64,000 bases of DNA, taken from assembly GCA_937973685.1 (NCBI GenBank), contig CALJKJ010000016.1, positions 1 through 64,000 of the forward strand, in the 5' to 3' direction. Below the pieces are notes generated by a model, which saw only the letters and a list, made by a program, of their open reading frames with translations, ran no database searches and had not been told where the DNA came from. Source of the DNA: an uncultured Flavobacteriales bacterium. Its GTDB lineage: Bacteria; Bacteroidota; Bacteroidia; Flavobacteriales_D; Crocinitomicaceae. Positions 1-7,785 of the stretch are shown one piece after another; positions within the stretch are counted from its first letter, which is position 1, and each line of letters starts with the position of its first letter. The position numbers and the translations under genes are program-made.

Positions 1-2
1 AT

Positions 3-83
3 GCGTTTCAAATTGGCACTGTTATCAATTTAGAGTTCGATGTGATTGGGAAGTACGTGAGCCGTTTGTACGGGAACAGATAA
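3..83 (+). CDS. ribE: Riboflavin synthase, C-terminal fragment
   Basis: The frame starting at base 3 reads AFQIGTVINLEFDVIGKYVS and ends RLYGNR then TAA. The pattern of a Thr-Val-(x)-Asn-Leu-Glu-x-Asp-x-(x)-x-Lys-Tyr-Val stretch close to the end is the C-terminus of the riboflavin synthase alpha chain, which dismutates two lumazine molecules to riboflavin. The rest of the gene lies left of the window. It is the only core-type gene left of the accessory region, so it probably marks the chromosomal flank. Confidence 0.7.
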   Translation, partial: AFQIGTVINLEFDVIGKYVSRLYGNR

Positions 84-100
84 ATAAATCTAATTTAATA

Positions 101-135
101 AAAAAGCCTTTCAATTAATTGAAAGGCTTTTTTTG
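101..135 (+). terminator. Rho-independent terminator after ribE
   Basis: A perfect palindrome (AAAAAGCCTTTC facing GAAAGGCTTTTT around AATTAATT) followed by more T residues lies 17 bases after the ribE stop. It could work in both directions. Confidence 0.85.
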
Positions 136-519
136 TGGGCGATATAGATTTAAAATCGAACCAACTAATTGATTTTCTGAAGGTTATGGGTTCAATATAA
201 AATAAAAATGACCTTAAAAATTAATTTAAGGTCATTCGTACAACTTGTGATAAGTTGTACATTAAATTAAACCGTAAAAACAATCCTGAAAAACCGTAAA
301 ACTTATTTAAAAGATAAAACGATTTTTGTGAGTATTGAAAAAATATAGCTTCAAATTAATAATATTTATGGAACTTAACATTGTAATTTTCTGATAATAA
401 AATAATTACACTTTAAACTAAATTTTGTATACACATGTTTTTAAATTATAAATTGATGCAATGCTTATATTAGAGTGTTGTGCGTCAGCTTAAAGACAAC
501 CTAAATGGAAAGACATTGA
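136..519. other. Gene-free left edge of the accessory region, with palindromes and CCGTAA repeats
   Basis: No ORF is supported here. The stretch holds two adjacent perfect hairpins: 207-236 has 12-bp arms (AATGACCTTAAA/TTTAAGGTCATT), and 238-260 has 9-bp arms (GTACAACTT/AAGTTGTAC). After these come two direct copies of AAACCGTAAAA with CCGTAA starting at 272 and 294. Near 477-497 the sequence GTTGTGCGTCAGCTTAAAGA resembles stretches ahead of the genes at 2879 and 4327. The only AT-rich promoter-like element I see is TAAATTTTG near 419, which is imperfect. Confidence 0.6.
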
Positions 520-2538
520 ATGAAAAAAATAGACCTTCATACACACACAATTTCGACAATTAGCGACTATCCTTTTGACTTTGAACTTTCAAAAGTTAAA
601 GAATATGTTGACAAGTTGAAAATAGACGCTCTAGCTATTACTAATCACAATGTTTTTGACCTAGCACAATATTTACAGATTAAAAACAACCTGACAATTA
701 CCGTTTTCCCAGGTATTGAAGTCGACTTAGAAGGCGGTCATCTTTTGGTTATAACCGATTCAGACGAATTTGAAATCTCAAACTTTGACGAAAAATGCAA
801 GCAAGTTTCATCCTTAATTAAAACAAATACAGATACACTTACAATTGTACAATTCAAAAGCATTTTTACAGAGCTTCATAAATACATTCTAATTCCACAT
901 TACGACAAGACTCCGCAAATAAAGAAATCAACAATATTAGATTTACACCCTCATATCACATCAGGTGAAGTTGCTAGCATCCCAAAATTTAAACGAATGA
1001 TGAAAGAACAGAACGGGCTAACGCCTGTCCTATTTAGCGATATGCGTTTCAGCAGTAGTTTAGTTGACTTTCCTACAAGGCAAACATTTGTTGACTTAAA
1101 AGAAATATCAATAGCAGGAATTAAATCTTGCTTTGCCGACAAATCAAAAATTTCACTGACAAAAGAAAGTGGTATTGATTTTTTCCAAGCTACAGATGAT
1201 GGTTTAGAATTATCAACTGGATTGAATATTGTTTTGGGTGGACGTTCATCGGGAAAAACAGTTACACTTGATAAAATAGCTGCATCATCGGGAAGTGCCA
1301 AATACATTAAACAATTCTCGCTTCTTCAAAATCATGAAGAAACTTTTAATAAGACAAACGACACTAGATTAAGTATTGTGAATAACAATTATTTAATTGA
1401 ATTTAAATCAGTTGTTGAAGATGTTATTCAAGTTGACATTAAACAAAGCCTACTAAGTATAGATAGTTATTTGGAATCACTTAAGAAATTTGCTACAGAA
1501 AGTGAGAAGAAAGACTTGTTTTCAAAGTGTTTATTATTTAGTGAAGAATTATTTTCACTAGAAGATTTCAAAAATATTGACAAGCTTATTGAATCTGTTA
1601 CAACACTAATTGAAAACAATGAATATCAAGACATAATAACAAAATACATACCGCATGAAAACCTGAATGGATTATTGAAAGAGCTAATTCAAAAAGCGGT
1701 AGTTTCAAAAGTTGAGAGTGAGCAAAAGCAATGGTTGAATTCCATCATTAACGATGTTCAACGTGAATTGAGAGTTAAAACCACTAACACTTTTATAGAA
1801 AATGTAGATTTTTATAAAATCGCAACGGATGAAATGAAAGTGGAAAAATTTAATCAAGTAGTTTCAGAGCTAAAAAAACCAAGAAATATAAACCGAGAAG
1901 AATTAGGTAAATTTTCAATTATTACAACTACAAAACCAATTGAAAGTGCATCAGATTTACAAAAAATAGGTCGAGACAAAAAAACATATAGCACAGCACT
2001 TAGTAAGTATAATGAACCATATTCCTACGTTCAAAAACTAAAGGAGACAGGTGTTGAAGATGCAAATCTTTATAAGTTCTTCGTAAAAATTGAATCCGTT
2101 ACACTAAACAAAGATGGATTCAAGGTGTCAGGTGGTGAACGTTCTGAATTCAACTTAATTCACGAAATTAAAGATGCTACCAAGTATGATATTCTTTTAA
2201 TTGACGAGCCTGAATCTTCTTTTGATAACTTATTTCTTAGAAAGGAAATAAATACCTTAATTAAAGATATGGCACAACTAATGCCAGTTGTGGTAGTTAC
2301 TCATAATAGCACTGTTGGTGCATCAATAAAACCAAATTTTGTTGCTATCACTCATAAAAACCTAGAAGATGGAGAATTTGTCTATCGCATTTTTACTGGT
2401 TATCCATCGGATAAAGAATTAACTTGTTCTGACGGAACAAAAATTAAAAATTATGAAGCTATTCTTAACTGTTTAGAAGCAGGCGAAGATGCTTACACTG
2501 AACGAAAAACCCAAACTTATGAAATACTTAAAGATTGA
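520..2538 (+). CDS. PHP-domain / ABC-type ATPase fusion (TrlF/Ppl-like defence protein)
   Basis: The 672-residue protein has an N-terminal PHP phosphoesterase-like domain: metal ligands HTH at residues 7-9, TNHN around His43, and GIEV with Glu67. An SMC/ABC-like ATPase follows, with Walker A GGRSSGKT near 239-247, an ABC signature-like SGGERSEF near 536, Walker B ILLIDEP near 557 and an H-loop-like VVTHNS near 590. A helical stretch separates the Walker A and signature halves. This layout is that of the TrlF/Ppl (polymerase-histidinol phosphatase-like) proteins, one of which was described as a single-gene phage defence system (established knowledge). A 98-residue ORF overlaps its 3' end by 20 bases and is probably co-translated. 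PHP nuclease or phosphatase activity switched by ATP binding is inferred only. Confidence 0.8.
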   Translation: MKKIDLHTHTISTISDYPFDFELSKVKEYVDKLKIDALAITNHNVFDLAQYLQIKNNLTITVFPGIEVDLEGGHLLVITDSDEFEISNFDEKCKQVSSLIKTNTDTLTIVQFKSIFTELHKYILIPHYDKTPQIKKSTILDLHPHITSGEVASIPKFKRMMKEQNGLTPVLFSDMRFSSSLVDFPTRQTFVDLKEISIAGIKSCFADKSKISLTKESGIDFFQATDDGLELSTGLNIVLGGRSSGKTVTLDKIAASSGSAKYIKQFSLLQNHEETFNKTNDTRLSIVNNNYLIEFKSVVEDVIQVDIKQSLLSIDSYLESLKKFATESEKKDLFSKCLLFSEELFSLEDFKNIDKLIESVTTLIENNEYQDIITKYIPHENLNGLLKELIQKAVVSKVESEQKQWLNSIINDVQRELRVKTTNTFIENVDFYKIATDEMKVEKFNQVVSELKKPRNINREELGKFSIITTTKPIESASDLQKIGRDKKTYSTALSKYNEPYSYVQKLKETGVEDANLYKFFVKIESVTLNKDGFKVSGGERSEFNLIHEIKDATKYDILLIDEPESSFDNLFLRKEINTLIKDMAQLMPVVVVTHNSTVGASIKPNFVAITHKNLEDGEFVYRIFTGYPSDKELTCSDGTKIKNYEAILNCLEAGEDAYTERKTQTYEILKD

Positions 2539-2815
2539 AAACAATAAAGGTTTTTACCGACTTGACACAAGCCAAGATGTTTGGATAGACCTTGACCAGA
2601 TAAATAAAGAACATTTATTGGATTTGCTAAAAATTGCTTCAGCAGGTGAATTCGATATGGACGAGTATAAAGATGAGTTACTTCAAAATCCTGCACATAA
2701 TATCATTTACAAAAACATCTATGGCAAGTTCAATGACTTTTTAAAAAATAAAACAAGATTTCAAGACAGTGCTGAATCAACGTATAAACAAGCAATTGAA
2801 AAATACCAATTATAA
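2519..2815 (+). CDS. Small partner protein of the PHP-ATPase, unknown function
   Basis: The 98-residue acidic, probably alpha-helical protein starts MKYLKIENNKGFYRLD. I chose the ATG at 2519, overlapping the PHP-ATPase gene by 20 bases. An in-frame ATG at 2489 would add ten residues (MLTLNEKPKL) that look like an out-of-frame reading of the upstream gene. No signal peptide, membrane segment or known motif is visible. The overlap implies translational coupling and makes a shared complex likely, but I do not recognise the family. Confidence 0.7.
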   Translation: MKYLKIENNKGFYRLDTSQDVWIDLDQINKEHLLDLLKIASAGEFDMDEYKDELLQNPAHNIIYKNIYGKFNDFLKNKTRFQDSAESTYKQAIEKYQL

Positions 2816-2857
2816 TGACAGACAAGAAAGCCAAACGTTGGATGTAATTATAAAAAT
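2816..2857 (+). repeat. Short cassette-junction-like motif
   Basis: Directly after the stop codon of the small partner gene lies CCAAACGTTGG (2831-2841), an 11-base inverted repeat. It continues as GATGTAATTATAAAA. The stretch CAAACGTTGGATGTAATTATAAAA is alignable with CAAACCGTTGGTGGTCATTGTAAAA at 4271-4295 and more loosely with GTTGTGCGTCAGCTTAAA at 478-495. It separates two unrelated genes, like a cassette boundary. Confidence 0.45.
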
Positions 2858-2878
2858 TGAAGTTTAAAAATAATAATC

Positions 2879-4147
2879 ATGAATGATGCATTTATAAATT
2901 CTTATTTTCATGGAGGTAGCTCAAAATTTAGAGATGGCTATCGTATAACTAGCATGAAACCTGAATTAACGGGTCATTTGGATTATTTATCAATGAGAGA
3001 TAAAATAGGCGCTAATGAATTTATTAGAAATCTCCTTATCTCAATATTTATTCATAATATAACATATATAAAAACAACTGATTTATTTATACTTTTTAAA
3101 TATTTAAGTGTTAATAAAACTTTAAGATTAATACAATCTGACTTCTTAAAACTTGTTGACGATAATGGACTAGACACTGGATTATTAGTTGACGCTGAAA
3201 ACAAAAAATTTATTGGTTTTTTCGAAAATAGCTATCTTCATCCTGACCGTAAAAAAGCAGATGATTTTGATACAAGTTTTGATTATTTGAGTTTTCAAGT
3301 TGGAAAAGCTCCAATACCAAAAGAAATGAAATCAGCTCTTTTATTTAATGTTGAAAATAAAACAATTCTATTTGATGTTGGCCAAACAATTGAAAAAATA
3401 AAAAAGGAACTTGATTATGATTTTTTAAATGGTAATATTACTAGTAAGTTTGGTATCGAAAATGAAAATATTGAGGATATAAAGGATGAAAATATTAATA
3501 AAATATTTAGATTAGTTAAAAGCAATCAAGGTTTATTATATAGTGCTATATTAAATACTGACAATTTGATTTGTGAGGCAAATTCTTCTGTCGACTTCGA
3601 AAATAAATTCAAAAACCTATATAACGTAAACATAAATCAAAGTACAGAATCATTCAATGTTTTAACTAATAAACTGGGAGTTCCAGATTTTACTGATTTA
3701 ATTTTAAACAATGTAATCACTATTGATGAATTTTTGGAATTAAGACAGAAAAGAGGTTCTTATAAATTTAGGGAATGGTTTTATCAAATAGAACACAATA
3801 AGGATTTAGCAATTGAAAATTTACTATCCCAAAGCAATATTAAAAATAAAAACAAAGTTCTTAGTTTTCTTAGATGGTCATTTTCTAATGCGATTGGAAT
3901 GATTGAGCCAATAAGTGGAACAATTTATTCTGCTGTAGATACATTTATTTTAGATAAATTACTATCAGGATGGAGCCCAAATTTATATTTAAACAAAACT
4001 CTTGGAGACTATCTTAATAAGAAAATGCAAATTAAAAACAAAGAACTAAAAGAAGAACAAAAAGAGAAATATTTTGGTAAGATTGGTCGAAATGATAAGT
4101 GTCCATGTAAAAGTGGAAGAAAATACAAGCAATGTTGTGGAAAATAA
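2879..4147 (+). CDS. SEC-C motif protein of unknown function
   Basis: The 422-residue protein ends in a SEC-C zinc-binding motif: RNDKCPCKSGRKYKQCC at about residues 404-420, with C-x-C...C-C ligands. The first 380 residues are unfamiliar, lack a signal peptide or membrane helix, and look alpha/beta mixed and AT-rich. SEC-C motifs occur in SecA and in many accessory proteins, where they bind zinc and often mediate protein or ribosome contacts. The gene stands alone between two cassette-like junctions, next to a PHP-ATPase and a retron, so a defence role is a fair guess from context only. Confidence 0.65.
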   Translation: MNDAFINSYFHGGSSKFRDGYRITSMKPELTGHLDYLSMRDKIGANEFIRNLLISIFIHNITYIKTTDLFILFKYLSVNKTLRLIQSDFLKLVDDNGLDTGLLVDAENKKFIGFFENSYLHPDRKKADDFDTSFDYLSFQVGKAPIPKEMKSALLFNVENKTILFDVGQTIEKIKKELDYDFLNGNITSKFGIENENIEDIKDENINKIFRLVKSNQGLLYSAILNTDNLICEANSSVDFENKFKNLYNVNINQSTESFNVLTNKLGVPDFTDLILNNVITIDEFLELRQKRGSYKFREWFYQIEHNKDLAIENLLSQSNIKNKNKVLSFLRWSFSNAIGMIEPISGTIYSAVDTFILDKLLSGWSPNLYLNKTLGDYLNKKMQIKNKELKEEQKEKYFGKIGRNDKCPCKSGRKYKQCCGK

Positions 4148-4295
4148 CTACACCCAAAAGCCGTTTTGCAAAAGCGGGAGTGGCGCGCTTCTATCAAAGT
4201 GAAGTATTAAACTCAAGCTTTGTGCATCTAATTAAGTTTAGTACTGAAAATCTCCTCCTTCGCAAAATAACAAACCGTTGGTGGTCATTGTAAAA
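4148..4295 (+). repeat. Long imperfect palindrome, attC-like
   Basis: Paired arms nest from outside in: CACCCAA (4151-4157) with TTGGTG (4278-4283, one bulged C), TTTTGC (4164-4169) with GCAAAA (4262-4267), and AGTATTAAACT (4203-4213) with AGTTTAGTACT (4235-4245, 11 pairs with one G-T). The ends resemble the RYYYAAC/GTTRRRY core sites of integron attC elements, but the right end (GTTGGTG) is not an exact match. It fills the gap between the SEC-C gene and the retron effector gene. I see no integron-type tyrosine integrase in this window. Confidence 0.55.
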
Positions 4296-4326
4296 GGACA
4301 CTCAAATACAATAAAACATAGGCAAA

Positions 4327-5586
4327 ATGATTCGAGACTTTCAAGAAATAATAAATATAATCAGCGACAGATTTAATAACTCTCTGTCGCAATTAGACAT
4401 TATTAATTGGCTTGAAAATTTTGAAAAAATTGATTGGAGTAAGGCACTAACAGTATTAAATAGCTTTGAATATTATTCAATAATGGATATTATAAAGGAA
4501 TATGAAAATGGCATAAAATTTATTATTGATGAAAGCACTTCTGATGAAAATATTTACTTAATCCCTGTTGGTAATCTTCGTAAAAAAGAAGATCAAAAAG
4601 AAGTTTACTACTTTGGAAAAAGTGGAGTGGCAATGGTTTATTACTTAAAAAAAACACCCTCTTTCAATAGAAACATAAAGAAACTAATACTGCTCGAAGA
4701 CGGTAATTTAGATGAACTACCAGAAAATGTAAAAATTGTAATGGTTGATGATTTTTCAGGAACAGGAGGAACAATTCTAGAATTTTATAAAGAAATCAAA
4801 GATAGACTACCCGAAAAACATACCGTAATCGCACTTACGATTGCATTTATGGAAAAAGCTGAAGATGTTCTAAATGAATTTAATATTAAAATTATTGGAA
4901 TCAAGAGACGGCCTATTTTCTCTGAAAGAGGTTCGGTTTTTGGTTATGAACCAAAAATGAAAGCAATCAGAGATTTTTGCTTTAAATATGGAAATAACCT
5001 CTATCCCTTAGAGAATTACAAGAAAAATATAACTAAGCATCACCCTTTAGGTTTTTTGAATACACAGGCATTAATTGGTTTTGAGCACTCAATACCGAAC
5101 AATACCATACCAATAATATGGGCTGATTCTAAAAACAAAAGCAATAGAGCGACCTGGAATCCCTTATTCCCAAGAAGAGGTAATTTAGTAATCAAACGTT
5201 CAAAAGAATTTAAACAAAATCAAAGTTACTGGGTAAGTATTGCATATAAGTTAGGTTTAAATAATGGTCTGCTCAATGAACAAGAAAAATATCAAACTCA
5301 AACAATTCAACTAATATCTATACTTCAATTAAAAAGAAAACAAAAATCCGATTTATTAATCAGTCAAATGTTAGGAATTAATTTAATAGAATATAATTCA
5401 ATCATTAAAATCGGAAAGGAAAAGAAATTACTTGACAATAATGAAGAACCAACAGAGCAGGCAATTGATATTATTGAGCAAATAAGAAAAAAGACTAAAT
5501 TTAAACAAAATAATCAAATCATTAATCAATTAAAAATAGAAGAAGACATAGTTTATGTGCCAAAGATTTTTCGGGGGAGTTCGTGA
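4327..5586 (+). CDS. Retron-associated PRTase-like effector with winged helix
   Basis: The 419-residue protein carries a phosphoribosyltransferase fold signature, VMVDDFSGTGGTI at residues 138-150, which matches the PRPP-binding loop pattern (hydrophobic-VDD-x-x-x-TGGT). An upstream YLIPVGN/FGKSGVAMVYYL segment (77-107) would supply the first strands. A conserved-looking block, GFLNTQALIGFEHSIPNNT, lies near 240-258. The C-terminal 325-395 reads like a winged helix (LLISQMLGINLIEYNSIIKIGKEKKLL). PRTase-like proteins with DNA-binding domains are the known cargo of type III retrons. The adjoining ncRNA and retron RT gene support the assignment. Its substrate is unknown. Confidence 0.78.
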   Translation: MIRDFQEIINIISDRFNNSLSQLDIINWLENFEKIDWSKALTVLNSFEYYSIMDIIKEYENGIKFIIDESTSDENIYLIPVGNLRKKEDQKEVYYFGKSGVAMVYYLKKTPSFNRNIKKLILLEDGNLDELPENVKIVMVDDFSGTGGTILEFYKEIKDRLPEKHTVIALTIAFMEKAEDVLNEFNIKIIGIKRRPIFSERGSVFGYEPKMKAIRDFCFKYGNNLYPLENYKKNITKHHPLGFLNTQALIGFEHSIPNNTIPIIWADSKNKSNRATWNPLFPRRGNLVIKRSKEFKQNQSYWVSIAYKLGLNNGLLNEQEKYQTQTIQLISILQLKRKQKSDLLISQMLGINLIEYNSIIKIGKEKKLLDNNEEPTEQAIDIIEQIRKKTKFKQNNQIINQLKIEEDIVYVPKIFRGSS

Positions 5587-5589
5587 GTA

Positions 5590-5745
5590 AGTTCAATTAG
5601 CTTTGTCAGTGCAAATTGACCTCTTTGTCCCGTTTGGACTAAGGGCTACTAAAGCTACATTATACTGATTTATGCGTAACACCTCGTTCCTCGGGCCACG
5701 CATAATTCACTTCGTGAATTAATTTCAAAAAAGAGTAATTGAATT
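5590..5745 (+). ncRNA. Retron msr-msd RNA
   Basis: The RNA lies between the PRTase stop and the RT start. The a1 repeat AGTTCAATTA (5590-5599) pairs over all ten bases (one G-T) with a2 TAATTGAATT (5736-5745). Right after a1 comes the AGC typical of retrons, making G5600 the expected branch guanosine. Two msr hairpins follow: 5605-5620 (GTCAGT/ATTGAC with a GCAA tetraloop) and 5627-5639 (GTCC/GGAC with loop CGTTT). The msd part contains an 8-bp stem TTATGCGT/ACGCATAA (5670-5677 with 5698-5705) and a 7-bp stem AATTCAC/GTGAATT (5704-5720). Reverse transcription would begin just upstream of a2 and copy towards the msr. Boundaries are predicted from pairing only. Confidence 0.82.
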
Positions 5746-5749
5746 GAAA

Positions 5750-6838
5750 ATGGACTTCCCTCGAAATTTATATATTGAAACGGCCAATAACGGAGGGCAT
5801 TCCCCTAATTTTTTGTCTGACACGTTGAGTTACATAGACAACTTAACTGCTAAACAATTGCCTGTTATTTTTTCGTTAAAGCATTTTTCAATCCTCATCG
5901 GAATGGAAATGAGTGATGTAATAAAGATTATTAAAAATAGGAACAATCACTATTCATACTACTTGATAAAAAAGAAAAAAGGTGGGTTCCGAAGAATTGT
6001 TTCACCATACAAAGATTTGAAATTTATGCAAAGTTGGATAAAGGAGAATATACTTGACAAAGTTGAAGCTAGCAAACAAGCAACAGGTTTTATTAAAGGG
6101 AAGTCAATTCTAAACAATGCAAAAAGTCACGAAAACAGTAGCGTAATATTAAATCTTGATTTAAGTAATTTTTTTGAATCTATTACTGAGAAAAGAGTAT
6201 TTGGCATTTTTAAATCATTAGGTTATTCTAAAAATTTAGCAATAGAATTTGCAAAAATTTGTACAGCTCAAATGACAGAGGAAAAGTACGATGCAATCCC
6301 ACAGGAAAAACAAGAATTTTTTCAAGAAATTTATCAATTGAAAGAATCAGTTTTAGTACAAGGAGCTCCTACAAGTCCTGCTTTATCAAACTTAATATGC
6401 AGAAGATTAGATTTAAGACTCTCAAAACTCACAAATAAGTTAGGTATAAACTATTCCAGATATGCTGATGACATTACTTTTTCAGGTAACGATAATAATT
6501 TACCGAGTTTGAGTATAATAAAAAAAATAATTAATGATGAAGATTTCCAAATAAACTGGGATAAGGTAGGAAAATATAAAAAAGGACAACGACAAATTGT
6601 AACAGGACTGCTTATTGATGGAAAAGTAAGAGTTCCAAAATCATTTAAGAAAGAAATATATAGACATTTACATTTTTGCTCTAAATATGGGGCATTTTCT
6701 CATTTTAAAAGAATTTGTCCAGACAAAGGATATAGAAAGGAATGGTTACTTGGGAAAATATATTTCATATATGCAATTGAACCTAATGAAGCAAAAAAAA
6801 TGCTTGAAATAGCTAACACAATAAATTGGGAGATATAA
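5750..6838 (+). CDS. ret: Retron reverse transcriptase
   Basis: The 362-residue group II-like reverse transcriptase shows the three retron hallmarks. NAKSH (NAxxH) is at about 123-127 in the X region, YADD is at 238-241 in the palm, and VTG is at 284-286 in the Y region. LDLSNFFE around Asp137 and QGAPTSPALSN at 204-214 are standard RT blocks. I chose the ATG at 5750. A TTG at 5744 lies inside the a2 repeat and would add two residues. The RT copies the adjacent msd RNA into a 2'-5' branched DNA and probably holds the PRTase effector inactive until phage interference. The last codons (WEI-stop) lie against a putative insertion-sequence end, so the native C-terminus may have been altered. Confidence 0.9.
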   Translation: MDFPRNLYIETANNGGHSPNFLSDTLSYIDNLTAKQLPVIFSLKHFSILIGMEMSDVIKIIKNRNNHYSYYLIKKKKGGFRRIVSPYKDLKFMQSWIKENILDKVEASKQATGFIKGKSILNNAKSHENSSVILNLDLSNFFESITEKRVFGIFKSLGYSKNLAIEFAKICTAQMTEEKYDAIPQEKQEFFQEIYQLKESVLVQGAPTSPALSNLICRRLDLRLSKLTNKLGINYSRYADDITFSGNDNNLPSLSIIKKIINDEDFQINWDKVGKYKKGQRQIVTGLLIDGKVRVPKSFKKEIYRHLHFCSKYGAFSHFKRICPDKGYRKEWLLGKIYFIYAIEPNEAKKMLEIANTINWEI

Positions 6839-7544
6839 AATTCTGAATCAACCAAAAATAAATCCTGAGCACTGCACTGAGTACAAGCAAACTTTTAGAA
6901 AAACAAATTGACCTTCTATTAAGGCGTTTCAATTGAGTGCGGAGACTTAAATTTTTTCTTTCAATCCTATTAGTGCCAAAACGAGTGACTTTATGAATCG
7001 TTTTGTGAATTAAAAGTTTGTAGAGTAGCAATCCATCAGTATAAATCGTTTTAGGATTGGAAAGTACAACTGTTTTAATTACTTGATTGAGTGTTTTCTT
7101 GCTTCTTGAACCTACAGCAAAACTGATTACATTTTTATTGATTCTATCCAAGGCATACACAATCCAGATTACCTTGCCTTTATGCCTCAAAAACGTTCTC
7201 ATTTCGTCTACTTCATAGGTTTGACCCGAACAAATGGGTGGCGATTGAACCCCTTTGGCAATAAACAATATGCGTTTTAATAAAGTAGTAGTAGAAATAC
7301 CTAAAAACCGAGCCATACTTCTAATTCCCATTCCTTCTTTAATCAGCACTACAATTGTTTTATTGATTTCTTTACAACAACCTTTACTTGTATAAAAATC
7401 AATGCAACGTTTCGTACACGTTTTACAGTAAAATTGTTGTTTCTGGTTAGCAGTAAAACCATTTTTAATGAGTGTAGGGGCATTACAATGAGGGCAAATT
7501 TTAGTATCACTAATTTTGATACACGAGGACGGATAAAAAGCCAT
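6813..7544 (-). CDS. IS1-family transposase
   Basis: About 243 residues, starting at MAFYPSSCIK. An upstream TTG at 7607 is possible but less likely. An N-terminal zinc-finger and HTH half (CPHC...CKTC, then GMGIRSMARFLGISTTTLLKR) is followed by the IS1-type DDE domain: VDEMRTF, YTDGLLLY, and IERKNLSLRTQLKRLNRRS with FSKS. InsA and InsB functions are in one uninterrupted frame, unlike E. coli IS1, which needs a frameshift. Its 3' end overlaps the retron RT stop region by 26 bases. A weak terminal repeat candidate, GGGAGATATAAAATTCTGA, lies at 6828. No clear target duplication is visible. Confidence 0.85.
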   Translation of the reverse strand: MAFYPSSCIKISDTKICPHCNAPTLIKNGFTANQKQQFYCKTCTKRCIDFYTSKGCCKEINKTIVVLIKEGMGIRSMARFLGISTTTLLKRILFIAKGVQSPPICSGQTYEVDEMRTFLRHKGKVIWIVYALDRINKNVISFAVGSRSKKTLNQVIKTVVLSNPKTIYTDGLLLYKLLIHKTIHKVTRFGTNRIERKNLSLRTQLKRLNRRSICFSKSLLVLSAVLRIYFWLIQNFISPNLLC

Positions 7545-7647
7545 TTTAAAAGATTTAAGCGATACTAAATGTACAAAAGGAGAGACATACAGCCTCTCCT
7601 TTTGCAAAATAAATTAACTTAAACCTTGATTATCAACATAATAACTT

Positions 7648-7777
7648 ATGTATTTATACCCATCACTAATTTTGATACACTACCACTTTTATTTATAAAA
7701 AAAGCTAATTTAAATTTGTTTTTTACAGAGTAAACATTACCTGTATTTATAGCCATCACTAATTTTGATACACTACC
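7648..7777. repeat. Direct 36-bp repeats, probable IS end sequences
   Basis: Two 36-base copies, 7648-7683 and 7742-7777, differ at one base. Read on the minus strand they begin GGTAGTGTATCAAAATTAGT, and GGT-starting ends are typical of IS1-family terminal repeats. A third 19-base copy of the core (ATCACTAATTTTGATACAC) lies inside the transposase gene at 7506-7524. One copy is probably the outer IS end and the other a solo remnant. Confidence 0.6.
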
Positions 7778-7785
7778 TATTATAA

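Noticed and set aside
84..600. Left attachment copy of the tRNA 3' end
   Set aside because: No stretch matching the tRNA T-arm or acceptor was found here; large serine recombinases need only a 2-3 base core, so the left junction cannot be located by eye.
2489..2518. Longer start (Met at 2489) for the small partner of the PHP-ATPase
   Set aside because: The extra residues overlap the upstream coding region by 50 bases and look unlike the rest; ATG at 2519 is simpler.
7506..7524. Palindrome-like ATCACTAATTTTGATACAC as a binding site only
   Set aside because: It codes for the CIKISD residues of the transposase; kept as a repeat observation rather than as an independent regulatory site.
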